Positions 14,032 through 26,267 are shown, counted from the stretch's first letter. The stretch is 64,000 nt of DNA from Isoetes taiwanensis (GCA_021234155.1 JAJEKV010000012.1:10568448-10632447), one strand, 5' to 3'. Notes: a model not told the origin generated them from the letters alone. Made by a program: numbers and translations.

Positions 14032-17000
14032 GGTTCCGAATGCTTTCAATCCAAAACACCTAAGACCAAGTCTGCAGCTCGAACCCCTGATAAAAAAACA
14101 TCAATGTATAGCACAGCAGAAATTTATAAAAAGATCTAACCAAATTACCACAGTAAATTTAAATCTAACAATGTCGTTCTCAATCCTGATCGACATGCCT
14201 AGTCAAACGATGTACCATTTCAAGCGATTAAAACCTTCACAGGATCTCCTTAACGATACTGATACAAAAGCTGAGCTGCTACATTTGTCCAAACCACTTC
14301 CACAATACAGAGGCGTCCGCAAAGCAAGAGTGCCACAACGAGTTCCGGTAGACAAGGCAGACATGGGCAACTTGCAGATTAAGCTACAAAATTGCTATCT
14401 ATCTATATGTTCGGACAAAAGCCGCCCACCTTTTTAAAAAGGGAAAAAAAACAAGCTAGGATTTCTATTGATATACGGCGCAGGCTAAAACCCACAAATC
14501 CAATACCCACCTTCAGAGATTTACGAGCCCAGATCAGATCAAAGGCGAGGCCAGGGATCAAGCCGCGATGTCTGAGGAACGTGAAGGATCGATGTAATAG
14601 TTTGAAGAAATTCTGAGAATTGCATCTAGACTAGTGCCGTAAATGAACGGCTATGACGAGGGTACATGATGGGAGCAACAGATCTTGACCGTGCAAGTCT
14701 CGTGCTCGCCGTTTCGCTCAACATGTGCTGGACGTATGGGATTTATGTCCACGCACATTAAAAAAGAATTTGCGGGATTTTGTAATGTTTTTTTGGCATG
14801 TAATTGAATTGAATACGCTTTCCGATACGACTGGTATACGGACTTGAGACTGTAGCAAAGCAAAGGCTAGCCCAAAATGCTCTACAACCACATATCGTAT
14901 GTTGCCCACCCCAATTTCTGACTTCTAAGTCAATCACGTGTTGCCACGTGTCCTACGTTCTTTCTTGGAATGTTGCCCCTTTTAGTTGCATTCTTGTTTC
15001 AGGCTATATTCTGCTATATTCTGCTGTACATTCTAGTTTTCGATGACATTCTAGTTTTTTGATGACATTCTGTCATCATACTCATTCATACCGAACAACA
15101 CATAATAGCACTAACTTAACACAACAATTACATCAGAATTTACATCACCATTGATCACGATTGATTTACCTTCAAAAGTTACAAGGCTTCAAAAAGCCTG
15201 TTGATTTCAAAAAGCATGGATTCATATCAAAGTTTACAGTTGTTAAAAGCCTGTTGATTTCAAAAAAGTTTACAAGAGCATAAAACTTGGGAATGCAGAC
15301 TATCCCGACTAAAAGCAGAATGCAGCAATCCTCCAAAAAGAAGAACATGCATGGAAAACACCCACCTGTACAAACAAAAAGCCAGGGATCAAGTTTGTCG
15401 GCGCCAGGGCAGTGCTTGGCCATCAAAACAGAGCAAGGAGAGGTCCACTAAAACATCTGAAGTGAAACTAGGAGCCGAATCCATGCCTAAACACTCCCAA
15501 CTTATCTAACTCAAAACCGGGGAGGGAGGGAAGGACATTCACGTTGCACCAATGCCGCCTTAGATGACATTCCAGGGAGTCAAAAGTGCCTCCGCCTAAT
15601 GGCGTCGACACTTCTTCCTCCCCAAAATGTCACCTAAAGTCACATTCATGTATACGACAAATATCTCACCAACTTCTCAGTATAAGGAGACCCCTCTAAG
15701 CGTAGGGAGGAGTTATGCAAAATGAGAGAAGCGCAGATCCAAAAGAAATGGGTTGTTTATTGTGGAGGTACAACAATTATTCTACATCACTGGCCATTCA
15801 ACCCCCATCCAACCATTGGTTTAATTATGTTTAGATAGCATGGACCATATTATTATTGCCTAGAATTTAAAGTCTAATCTGATTGTCTGGTCTAAGAGCT
15901 AAGTCATATGGGCTTTTGCCCTTGAAGTTTTGTAATTCCATTATATTTGTTGATGCTCTTAGTTGTTCTAGCACATTGTATGTGTCCTATGGCCTATTGG
16001 TCTTCTTGGGCATTAAAAGATATATTCTATTCTGTTCCTTCGGTTGTGCCTTTTTCTTATCTCTTTCTCTTCTCGGTGTGCATTGTGGCATCTGAGTCTC
16101 TTCATTGGATGTTTTATTTGTTTTATATTCCAGTTTCTTCGATCTTCTTTCTCAACTATGAGTTTGCCACTTGGTTCTTACTTATTTTTTTCGGTCTTCC
16201 TTGATCCGCCCCTTTGAAAATATCGCATTTGGGATTTTGTGATATTGAGGTGGACCGGTTTCTCCTAACTCTAATGCATCAACAGTTGACATATTTGTTT
16301 TTTCCCTTGTGGTAGTCTCGGTAATGCGTTTCGGAATGTGGTTTGAGTTGCTCATTGCTAGTGGTCCTTGCGTTTTTTTTTTTGTTGTCATCATTGTTCT
16401 TGTACTATCATGGGCATGGATGCAACATCGGTTACTTTCCCCTCGGTAAGTGGACTTCGAGTCAGTTGTCTATCATAAGGGTTTTCCCCGAAAACCTGAA
16501 AAGGTAGGGTTTTTTATCCCATCAATAAGTTTTTGACTCGGGAGGTTTTTACCTTGAACAATCTTCCTTGATTCCTGAGCCCTAGTGAGAGTTTTACTTG
16601 CTATAATGGTTCTTCTTTGATTTCATTCTTTTTTTCACTCCTACGTGGAGTTGCTGTAATCATTCAGTCTAGCTTCAAGGGAATTTCCACTTGACTTCGG
16701 ATTTTGATAGTTGTATTCCCTCCTTCTTATTGAATGCAAGCGTTGTATACAAGAATGTCCTTGTTGTTTTGCATAGGCCATCGGGTAAACCATGCACTAC
16801 AATGCTCTTTCCAATACCAAAACTATCAAGGAGGAGATTACTATTTATGAGCAAGAGGATTCAAAACTATTTAGACCCCAAGGCCCCAAAAGATTGCACA
16901 TCTAGTATACACAACCGATAAGAAAGCAGGTTACAACTGAGATTAGGCATGTCAAGCCTCTAAGCACAAGTTTGGTGGCCCATGATAACGTCATAAGTTG

Positions 17001-17835
17001 TTATGTGGATCACCCCATTGAACAATTGGTTAGCCTCTTCAATGCTACAGCATATGTCTTTGGTACATCTGATATGTAAATTCAGGTTTCTATAGATAAT
17101 ATTCTATCCCTCACCTATTTGTGTTTTTTGAGTCTTTTCGTAGCATCTATGATCTTCCTCCAATTGTGCGCCCAAATGAGCCATTTCTATTGCCATGTCA
17201 AAACGACATATGGCATTTGTGTCACTTGATCCTCATGTGTAGGATTGCATCAACCCAAAGATTTGGTCCTCATATAGTGCTAGCACTAAAATCTCTGCAT
17301 GTAATGCTGTGTTAACTTGATCTACACGTCCAACTGCACTTCTACATCACTTGATCCTATGTATGTGATGGATGAGTAATATACATGAATCTAGAACATG
17401 CAAAGTAGATGTGGTGTATTACGTTCTCCTGTGCAAATTCTCTTTGTAGAGTAGGCTCAATGGTTGATTCAACGAGAATGGAACGAGATCCATAGAGCAA
17501 TTTGGTGGGTTGTGTGCATCTCACGGACTCCTAGTGGAGTTAAAAATACAAAAGAATTGAATAAGATCAAAGCAATGCTTAAATGTTCAATTGCAAGGGT
17601 TCCATTTTATTTTGAACATTTTAGGACAGAAAATTTATTATGGTTAACTAGCTCATCAACGTGAAGTTTGGAGGAGCAAAGAGGTTCAGGTACTCATGCC
17701 CATGCCAAAGGGCACATCTATAATAATTGTGATGGCCATAAACTTATCGATGGAACAAATGCTTAAGAAAGTGTCTTTTTGCGCTGTTATAGCTAGATAA
17801 ATGAAAGGTGTTTGGTTTTAGAATAACTATCGCTC
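14032..17835. other. Upstream region of isocitrate dehydrogenase and long intergenic DNA
   Basis: The minus strand at 14610-14530 reads as a possible leader exon. It has an open stretch rich in F, L and R (FFKLLHRSFTFLRHRG), transit-peptide-like, followed by a GTGGGT donor, but it does not join in frame to the known first exon by the simplest splice. From 14.65 to 17.8 kb I see no gene. There are short AT-rich repeats near 15.0 kb (ATTCTGCTATATTCTGCTGT) and a duplicated AGCCTGTTGATTTCAAAAA at 15.2-15.3 kb. ORFs at 15.9-17.7 kb lack recognisable domains. Confidence 0.45.
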
Positions 17836-17907
17836 GCTTCCATAGCATAGTGGTAGTGCGTTCGCTTCGTAAGCGAAAGGTCGCGAGTTCAATTCTCGCT
17901 GGGAGCT
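17836..17907 (+). tRNA. trnT-CGU: tRNA-Thr, anticodon CGT (reads ACG)
   Basis: A complete cloverleaf of 72 nt. The acceptor arms GCTTCCA and TGGGAGC pair with one G-T wobble. The D arm is GCATAGTGGTAGTGC. The anticodon stem is TTCGC/GCGAA, with loop TTCGTAA and anticodon CGT at 17868-17870. The T arm is GCGAG-TTCAATT-CTCGC, and the discriminator is T. There is no intron. Internal promoter boxes are visible: A box TAGCATAGTGG and B box GAGTTCAATTC. The genomic sequence continues with CCA (17908-17910). Nuclear tRNA genes usually do not encode CCA, so this may be chance or an organelle-derived copy. Confidence 0.93.
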
Positions 17908-17910
17908 CCA

Positions 17911-19004
17911 TCTCATTCGAACATACTTGATTTGATTAAGTGCCTGCGCTGGTTTTTTTTTAACCACCCGGCTAGGTGACAGCTTCATAACAGATATTCC
18001 AAGTTTTAGCGCAGACAGATCCGTCACTGATACTTAATTTATGCCATAGCCTATTGCTTTGGCACTGCATGCAACATGTATCCAGTTTCGATTTTCTACC
18101 GAAAATGACAAACAGCCTGTAAATTTGTCTTTTGCAAGATTTGTAACGTTTTATGTTTCACATCGACATGCGCAGTTTACGTTCGGGATTGAAAAGCATG
18201 GGATGGGAACAAAATAGACCAAAAATAACCATTGATGTTCGTATCCCAAACGATAAGCTTTGTATTTTATAGGTGTTTTTGAAATCAAGTTTTCGTACCG
18301 TGTTACCTCCTCATGTCTTGTTCTCCTAATTCACCATGGTTCGAAAATTCTTAAAAATTTCCAATGAGATAAATTTAATTCCTCAAATTTTCGGCGATTT
18401 TTGAAAAAAATACTAAAAGTAGGCTTAAAAAAGGCGAAATAGAATTAGAATAGATTTTTTCTCGTAACATCAAACTTGAACGCGATATTTTTCCCAGTTG
18501 GGTGGCCCATTAAATTTTAGCCCTGGTCACCATAAGTGTCATGGTTCAATATAATTGATTGATTGATAAATATATATAGATAGATAGAATGGAGCTGGCT
18601 AGAGGAGGCTCTTCTATTGTGTGTAACAGGACTTTTTAAATGAATATTAGTTACTACAGGACTAGTTAAAAGATAATTCTGATACACTTTATTAAATCAA
18701 CACTTTTCATCCACATCCCCATTCCTTTTTCTACTATCTAACATTAATGTAGACCATAGAGGATGGTAAAGCAGTGTGTTAATAGATGTTGGGGTGGTAG
18801 GGTGGATTATGTGTTATGTATAGTGGGTGTGATGTTTTGCATAGTGGGAGTGAAGTTGACTACATTTTATGTCTAGTTTAAACAAAATACATATGGTGTA
18901 TAGGGTGAAAAGTCTTATCACAAGTTCAACCTTTTGTGAGTGACAGTTTTAAGTACTAGGGATTTGTATACAAAGTTGGAGCATGTCGACTTTTCTATAT
19001 AAGA
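17911..19004. other. Intergenic stretch without recognised features
   Basis: AT-rich DNA with a short GATA/TATA microsatellite near 18570-18590. No gene or RNA recognised. Confidence 0.5.
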
Positions 19005-19118
19005 GAAAGGCCCCGTGGGCTTTTTTCTGGGAGGGAAAGCGGGCCGACGTGCGGAGCGCAGAGGCACCTCCCAGAAAAAGGCCCCGTGCCTCCCAGAAAA
19101 AAGCCCACGGGGCCTTTC
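19005..19118. repeat. Perfect 29-bp inverted repeat (hairpin)
   Basis: Arms 19005-19033 and 19090-19118 are perfect reverse complements over 29 bp, starting GAAAGGCCCCGTGGGC. The loop is 56 nt and contains a third, shorter copy of the arm (CTCCCAGAAAAAGGCCCCGTG, with one base fewer in the A run). The GC content contrasts with the AT-rich surroundings. It could be a small foldback element, the end of an inverted duplication, or a small-RNA precursor. I found no target duplication. Confidence 0.9.
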
Positions 19119-19366
19119 ACCTAACATAAAAATCGCCTAGGGTATTTTCAGCTGTTGATGCAATTGATTTGAAGAGCTGCGATTTGAATAGAGATCGGAA
19201 TGCCGAGCCGAGTAAAAGAAGTTGAAGCCGTTATCAAGAGTATAGTCAACCTTTCCCACAAGCAAGCTTGTGAGCTTCTGCATCATCATGCGAGAAACAT
19301 AGATCCCGGGCAAGCAATCAAGATCTAGGAAACGTTTTCCACTACCAGCTATCTGCCAGTTCTATA

Positions 19367-20095
19367 CTATACCCTCGGCACGCGCCCAATGAGGCTTTGC
19401 CCTACCACAAAGGCGGCCCATATATATGGATCTAATTTGCCTCTATGGATTCTGTCCATATCCTTTAAACTTCCACACTTAGCATAGATATGAACCAGCA
19501 CAGTCATCACAGAAATATCCAATTGATTCTCTTTCTCAAAGTTCATTAGATATATGAATCTACCATGATTTAAGTTCCTAACATTTCCATAAGCTTTCAA
19601 GATATTGCAAAAGTTGGCTTCATTTGGCTGCATCCCATGTGCTTGTATTCGTTGAAAGCAATCTGCAAAAGAAACTCTTTCATGTTGTATATCATGCAAT
19701 TATTGCACCCCACGATACTACACTTCGATTTAACAAACCAGGGAAGATCTTGCATGCTTCAAATAGGCTTCCAAATTTTGCAATCATGTGAACTAACCCA
19801 TTCCCCAAAATGGAACTTAAACGAACAATTGTGATCATCTTTTCATAGATAAGGCGACCTTGTTCTGGGGCTCCTAAACTAGCAGATGCATTTAACATCC
19901 TCAACAATGTTATTTTATCTAGCTTTAGACCTTCCCATTGCATCTTCTCGTAGATTTGTAAAGTCTTGCAATGTTAGTTCTTTAAATCTACCTAAGAAGT
20001 CCATCAAAATAGATTTATTACATCGAGGATTTGTTGCATACTTTTGCAGACTATCAAACTTGGGCTTTGTTTTGAATCCCTTAAATCCCATTTGA
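19367..20095 (-). pseudogene. PPR protein fragment (PLS type), broken
   Basis: The minus-strand segments match pentatricopeptide repeats of the plant PLS class, organelle RNA-binding proteins. From 19943 the reading is LDKITLLRMLNASASLG, then NGLVHMIAKFGSLFEACKIF and RSVVSWGAIIA, followed by a stop. It resumes in another frame with QPNEANFCNILKAYGNVRNL and LVHIYAKCGSLKDMDRI. An upstream stretch (about 20095-19990) also reads as part of the same protein but contains breaks. Several PPR hallmarks remain (VxxIYAKCGSL, VVSWGAII), but stops and frame changes break the series, and neither a start nor an E or DYW tail was found. Confidence 0.8.
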
Positions 20096-22256
20096 GCAGG
20101 CTTTACTAGTAATTATGTTGTTGAAACAGCCTCCTGATAGGCAGAACGAATCCAATCTCAAATTTTTGCAAGTAATAAGGACATATTCAAATATCTGAAC
20201 AATGGCTACCGCTTTATAGTCTATATTACCAAACCAAAATTTTGAATGATATGTTTAATAGAAAGGCTGGCTAGACTCCCAATGCCAGACTCCTATATCT
20301 TTAGAAGCATATTCTATTCTACACAACATGTGCCTAACTCAATATCTCAACCGAACTCCATTCAAGATGCAAGAAGCCAAAGTATATGTCACCCTGTAAG
20401 AAAGGATAAATGGGAAATCATGCTAAAAGTGATGAACATAGAAACTTTGAGACTAAAAAATGTTCGGTCCTCTGAAACAATAGAGAGAACATTGTTTGTA
20501 GAAGGAAAGCCAAATCCAATTTCTAGTACTTGATTGTCTAAGTTATCAAGGATAGGCAAGGGCAGTATATATCAGAAAGCCTTTGAGAACAATGGAGTAA
20601 CTTAGACATTAAGTACAAAAAATGGATTTGGCTTGCTTTCTACAATCTACAAACAATGGTTTCAATTGTCCCAGATGATTGAACATTTTGTTTTAAGGAT
20701 TCTATGTTTATACTGTAAGGTTACTCCTAGTTGTTTATAGCAAGGTCAGTTCTAGCATATTTATGGGGCGTGATGAAAATAGATTGCGACGTAATTAAGT
20801 TTACCCAATTCGTTTGGTATTGCGGGAGGGTATTCTCGCAACGGTGGGAACTATGATTCTGGTATTGTATTGTATAGAAAACCGTATATATTGCCATATT
20901 TGAGGAGCTTAATGTCATTTAGAGGTCATGTTGCTTTTTTGGGTTTTTTTTTAGATAAGTTATCTTTGGAAAGGTGAAGAAGATAAAATAAAAATTGGAG
21001 GCTTTTTTTTAGGGCGTGGATAAGATGGCGTGCTCCCTTCTTTTTTTGGCAAGGGCAGTTTGGCAAGGGCAGCGGAGCAGAGGCAGAGGGCATTTAGGCG
21101 GAGAGGGCAGCTTGATACAGCAAGTGCATCAATGGAGGCTTCTGGCACAAATGGGCGGCTTGATGCAGCAAATGCCTGAATGGAGGGTTGTGTACGGAGC
21201 AGAGGCCGAGAGCAGAGAAGTCGGCTTGAGCAGAGAGATGGAGCAGAGAGGTAGAGAGCAGAGAGCAGAGAGGGCGGCTTGAAGCCCATAGATGCTATGG
21301 TGGATGAAGCCCACAGATCCTATGGCAGTTGAAGCCATCGGCTATGGCGGATGATGGCATATCCCCTACTGGGAGGGCTAATTTGTGGCATGTCGGCTTT
21401 GCTGCTGTTTGCTTGTAGCATTTAGGCATCTGAATGCCTTGCTTTGCTGCTGCTTGCTTGTAGCATTTATGCATTTATGCAGGATAGGTAAGATGGCATT
21501 AGAAGGGTTCTGGTGAGGCCGACATGGCCCGGAGGTTCGAATCCTCCAGCCCTGATGTAAACAACCATGTCTGTACATTGTGCAGGTGCATCCAGTTGCT
21601 ATGAAGATGATTGATTCCGAGATTGCGCAAGATTGATTTTGGCAGCAGGATTCATTCAAGCAGTTCGAAATTTTGGATTGACTGTAGGATTAATTGGGGG
21701 AACAGTGCAGGGTCGATTGGGGCAGTTTGGCTTAGCACTGGCAGTCTGGTTTAGCAGGGAGACCTACAGCCATGGATGTGGCACAATACTAGGAATATGC
21801 CGCCAATCAACGGTTACCAATCGAGTTGAATAAAAAACCCATAATATACTTCCACTGCAATTCCGCATCACATAGCGTCAATGGTCATGTGCTTTAATTC
21901 TGCACCTTTAAAATTTGCATGGGTCGCAGCAGGGAAAAAACAGAGGGCCCTTCATCTGGCATAAAATGAGGAATATTCCTCCCATCAAGGGCCATGATTG
22001 AAAAATGAAAACATCCCATTAAGTAATAACAGATTGCGACGTAAAAAAATGGAAAATAAGAAACTGCATTACATATATGTAGAAGATTTTGAGTACCTCA
22101 TCATTGCCACACTATTTTCATCATCCTCATCAGAGAACTTATCTTCATGTTGACTAAACAATGATGGTTCTATTAAAACTAAATTGAAAATTAATAAGAG
22201 CAAAGAAATTTTAATTTGCAAAAACTCATTATAGAAAAAATGGGATATATACAATC
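20096..22256. other. Intergenic stretch with low-complexity segments
   Basis: 20.96-21.33 kb is purine-rich with repeated GCAGAGAG and GGCAAGGGCAG motifs; the ORFs there are compositional. 21.40-21.48 kb has a duplicated GCTTGCTTGTAGCATTTA. At 21529-21554 a tRNA T-arm-like or Pol III B-box-like motif occurs (GGAGGTTCGAATCCTCC) without a matching 5' half. The minus strand at 22170-22098 has an acidic open segment (HEDKFSDEDDENSVAMM) with splice-like borders that could be a downstream exon of the AAA+ gene, but this is speculative. Confidence 0.45.
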
Positions 22257-23054
22257 TTAATCATTAACTTCAAATGCAGCATATTGTAACGAAGATTTTA
22301 TATTTGAAATGCTCAAATTGAGACAGCAACTTAAATCTTGGATAGATGTGGATAGATCACTGGCTTCATTCATAAGCGTTTGGTCGGTCCAAATCTGTTT
22401 CATAACTTCCCCAATAGCATTCAATGCTGCATTCTCCAGCACATCTAAACAAGCCTTCGCATTTCCATCAACTGAAATAGCCAGGAGCTCCAAAGCATCA
22501 TCATCAACTCGAATTTCGCATTCCGGAGACAAACCCAGCGATCTGATCAATCCCTTTTCCTTGTCCTGTATTGCCCGCAATAGAATCGCCCTCAAATGAT
22601 TTGGCTTTAACTTGTTGAGCGGAAAAACTTGGCACTGGGATAATAATTTTGGACTCACATCTGCATATGGGCTGTCCTGACTCACTCCGCAGAACATCAT
22701 CCGCCCCTGTTGTATAAAAGGGATCAAAATTTCCTGCTCCAATCTGCTTGCTTCCTGCAAATTACTCACCAAGACCAGATTTTTGGATGTTCGCGAGACG
22801 AATTGATCTAGGGATACAAGCGGAAATGAAATCTGAATGAAATTGGCATCAAGATAATGGGCGATGCATTTGGCAAAGCTTTTTTTCCCGCAGCCAGGAG
22901 GCCCGGTGAGCCAGAAACAGGGGCGGGGGTGCGTCCAAATGAGGGATTTTAATGCGGGGAAGAGATTATCCTGGCCGATTAGATCTGCAAAGGAAGTGGG
23001 CTGCATTCGTTCTGCCAGATTGATCTGGGTTTTGCAGCGAAATGCCTCGTCCAT
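22257..23054 (-). CDS. RarA/WRNIP1-like AAA+ protein with degenerate catalytic sites
   Basis: A single uninterrupted ORF of 265 codons. Residues 13-30 (LAERMQPTSFADLIGQ) and a Walker A loop (GPPGCGKKS, about 51-59) are typical of the RarA/MgsA/WRNIP1 clamp-loader branch of AAA+ ATPases, which act at stalled replication forks. The order LLSQCQVFPLNKLKPNHLRAI then DDDALELLAISVDGNAKACLD also follows that family. The Walker B position reads VLVSNLQEA instead of a DE-containing box, the sensor region lacks the usual TTEN, and the SRC arginine-finger motif is SQC. ATP hydrolysis is therefore unlikely if this is the whole protein. It ends before the family's C-terminal oligomerisation domain, so it is short. 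It may be a diverged paralogue, a decayed copy, or one exon of a longer gene. The start is the first Met before the conserved block. Confidence 0.7.
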   Translation of the reverse strand: MDEAFRCKTQINLAERMQPTSFADLIGQDNLFPALKSLIWTHPRPCFWLTGPPGCGKKSFAKCIAHYLDANFIQISFPLVSLDQFVSRTSKNLVLVSNLQEASRLEQEILIPFIQQGRMMFCGVSQDSPYADVSPKLLSQCQVFPLNKLKPNHLRAILLRAIQDKEKGLIRSLGLSPECEIRVDDDALELLAISVDGNAKACLDVLENAALNAIGEVMKQIWTDQTLMNEASDLSTSIQDLSCCLNLSISNIKSSLQYAAFEVND

Positions 23055-24802
23055 ATGCTTTTCCGCTCTGCGCCCCAGACGCGCAATGCGGATTTATTCG
23101 CCTGTATTTTCTCTGCCACGTATTCCCCCTATTTTGTGGGCTCGATTTTCCACGTGACAGCCCGCGTTCTTACCTATGGCAACGCTTTTTATACATGTGA
23201 TCAATATTCCTTCCTACCGCACATTCAGGAAACTAAAATAGTAAGCCAAAAAAGCACTTCGCACTTTACCTTTATCATACCTTTCTCACTTCAAGGAATA
23301 TGCACACATTTGGGAAAGAATAAAGGCGTGCTCACATGGTGTAGAAATAGGTTGTGGCTTACTTCCAACGGAATCAGCACAGAGGCAAAATGTCAGCACT
23401 GAATCAGTTTTGCAATATAGACCCTGCAAAAGCTAAAAATTTTGAACGGGCTGAAAATTTTAGGCTCAACAACTGAACAACAGCTTTTCAACAGCGCCCA
23501 ATTTGTTCGCCCATGTGAACCCTACATTAAGATAGATAGAATAAGAGAAATATGTCTCCATTCCATGGGTCCTTTCTTGCATCTCTTACTTTCCCCAACC
23601 TTTTCCTGGTTGCTAGAAGGACAAAACCTAGGCATTGTTCGTGAGGTTTTAGAATATTCATACAAAGCTTTTATTCTGATGCTAGATGTCTGGCCTGTTG
23701 TAGATGTTTATGCAGAGATAGTTCGAAAGCTAAGAGCAGCAGTTATAAAGGAAAGATTCTTTATGCATGGATTTATTTCTAAACTGGTGATCAGTGCATA
23801 TGTTATGTACTGGGTAGTCATGGCAATTGAATATGTTTGCATGTAGGTGCTCAAATTTACTTCGATACATAAGATCTTTGCATGTAAGTATAGGTGTTCT
23901 AAGGGTACCTTTGCAACTGCCGTTAAGTTAAAATTGCGTTAAGCTTTTAACAGATTTTAGATTCACACCACAAGTTAGGTTAGTGTTCTGTTAAGTTAAA
24001 TAATTAGTATGCCATTAAATTTTTTAACTTAAAATCCCTAAACCAAACACTCTTCAGACCAATTTACATTAGATTAACGAATTTAACGAAAAATTAATCC
24101 AAGAATATGAACTAAAAATTAAAGTGACCTCCCGAGGTCACTTTAACAGTGGCTATTCCGGAGCTCGAGCTCGACGGCGATGGAGATGGCTTCAGAGCAA
24201 GCAAGAAGGAGCTCTGGAGACCAACTATGGGTTCTAAACTTGATAATCTGCACTGGGATTGGAACTGGGTGAAATGTCTAGCTGGGAAATGTGTGGGTTT
24301 GATAGAGATGCCCTGAATGCATGTTTATGGTGTTGATGATGAGCTTATGTCAACTAGGAAAAGCACTATGCGCCATGGATTGAGGTTTAGCATTGCTGAC
24401 TCTATGGAGGTATGAAGATGAGAGGGAAAGGGAGCACGATTCTTGCAAAATGGATGGTGATCCTTTTGTTTTGGGAGCTTTTGTCTTGGCATGATATTCA
24501 ACAGGTATGCACTTGAACCGTGTAGTAGGTTTGTAAGTGTTCAACAAGAATCTATTAATTTTTTTAGTCCTTTTATGAAGTGTCTCTTACGAATTTTTAG
24601 CATGCACCAGATTATGACACGTCCGAGATTAGGGTGCTTATGAGACTGTAAGGTACAATGCACATTAGCCCAATTCCTAAAACTTGTCATAGGCCATACC
24701 TTTAAACAATATCTAATATTCAGCTAGAGGAATAAGCTGATATAGTTTTCCATCTTCTTGCATTCATGCAAGATTTAACTTTGCTTTGGATTTGGATTTG
24801 AT
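23055..24802. other. Upstream of AAA+ gene, then intergenic DNA
   Basis: The first 100 bp are CpG-rich and could be the minus-strand promoter of the AAA+ gene. An ORF of 134 codons at 23442-23846 has no domain I recognise; its hydrophobic C terminus (VISAYVMYWVVMAIEYVCM) could be a membrane segment, but coding status is doubtful. 23.9-24.1 kb is rich in TTAA and GTTAAGTTAAA motifs. A 12-bp perfect palindrome (24119-24146) ends that AT-rich block. Confidence 0.45.
24119..24146. repeat. 12-bp perfect inverted repeat
   Basis: Arms TTAAAGTGACCT and AGGTCACTTTAA are separated by CCCG. It sits at the junction between an AT-rich TTAA-motif block and GC-richer DNA, so it may mark the end of a small element. 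No partner terminus was found. Confidence 0.75.
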
Positions 24803-26267
24803 ATGGAGACTCAGGGGATTTGGAGGCATTGCATGTTATGTTCGGAATGAGTTTTTGCAAACAGTGTCAGTTCTTAAACACAAGGCCTCTGAACAATATA
24901 TCTGGATTGAATTACCTGGTAAAAAAGGGAAGACATATGTTGCAGGCTGCTATTTCCTGCCAAGGGAATCGCCTACCTATGATACAGAAAATCTTGATAG
25001 AGACGATCCTTTCTTTCATTTGGAACAGGACATAATAGAGGTAATGACGCATGGAAATATCCTTTTACTTGGCGATTTTAATGGTCGCATAGCAAATAAG
25101 CAAGTAGCTATTAGCAGCTCACGTGGAGATCCTATCTGGATGGAAATGTTGGATGACTAGGAGCTGGCTATCAGTGGATGGAATCGTTTATCTACAGATA
25201 AATCTCGTTGGCCTAAACCGCAAGGATATCATTTGCTAAACATGTGCAATGGACTCAATTTGGTATTGTATAATGATGCTGCAAAATATCCGGGCTCAGG
25301 AAAGTGTACTTGTAAAGATGCGAGTGTAGTGGACTTTATAATAGCAAGTGCTTATTTTGCTGATAGTATTGCAAGGGTATATGTAAGGGAAATACATACT
25401 GAGTCAGACCATGTCCCCTTGCTTGGAAATACATGCAATCGGATTGCGCACAAATAATGATATCCCCATGCAGAATAAGAAAATTTCTATGTCTAGGTTT
25501 AAAGCTGAGATGTATGGAAAAGTTTGTGAGGATAAAATTGCACAAAGTGAATGGCTACTTGATGCACTTGGGATAAGTAAACAACTGACTTCTCTAGTAC
25601 TCTCTGCAACTAAACAGTGCTTTGTTTCCAGAAGAAGATTATTGGGGCTTCCATGTAACGGATGGTTCGACATGGAATGTAAGCAAAAGAGACACGAATT
25701 CAAGTCAGCTAAGGGAGCAAATAAAATGATGGTTAAGAAAGAGTATATTCAGCTAATAAAATCCAAAAAGAAAGCATTTTTTGCGGAAAAAGCGTGAAGA
25801 TATGGTTACGGAGTTGGTTTCAGATCCCAAGAAGTTTTGGCTAAGGCTCAAGCCTAAGAAACCAATGAATGTGATGCTTGATGTGGCTGATTTATGGAAG
25901 CAGGTGCAAGAGCTCTATTATGTGCAGGGGCTGGATGAAACCGCTGGACATGCAGTTGGGTTTAACACCCTTGTATTTACTGTTGAGGCTGTCCTTAAAG
26001 GACTACAAAAGCTTTCTAATGGAAAAGCGGCAGACGCCTTGGGGATAACAGCAGAAATGTCTAAATGGGCAGGCTCTGTTGTTGCTAATGTGCTGGTCTC
26101 GATGTTTACTGCATCATTACATGAGGGATTCCCGCAATCATGGCAGATAAATAGAGTCATACCATTGCATAAAGCAGGTGATGAATCAGACCCAAATAAT
26201 TATAGAATGATAATGATTAGTAGCTTATATTCGAAGCTTTTTGCTACCATGCTTGATGCTAAAATTA

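Noticed and set aside
15883-16204. Hydrophobic ORFs of 70-85 codons suggesting a membrane protein
   Set aside because: Composition comes from T-rich DNA; two overlapping frames look equally hydrophobic and there is no family resemblance.
19200-19328. Small plus-strand gene (43 codons, starting MPSRVKEVEAVIKSIVNLSH)
   Set aside because: Protein-like in composition, but too short and without family match or conserved context to call.
20960-21289. Protein-coding gene in the purine-rich segment
   Set aside because: Overlapping ORFs on both strands reflect GCAGAG-type low-complexity repeats.
21529-21560. tRNA gene from the GGAGGTTCGAATCCTCC T-arm-like motif
   Set aside because: No acceptor, D or anticodon arm can be paired upstream. 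At most a B-box or decayed SINE fragment.
23442-23846. Gene for a 134-residue protein
   Set aside because: The ORF is open but I recognise no domain, start context or neighbour supporting it; kept only as a note in the intergenic entry.
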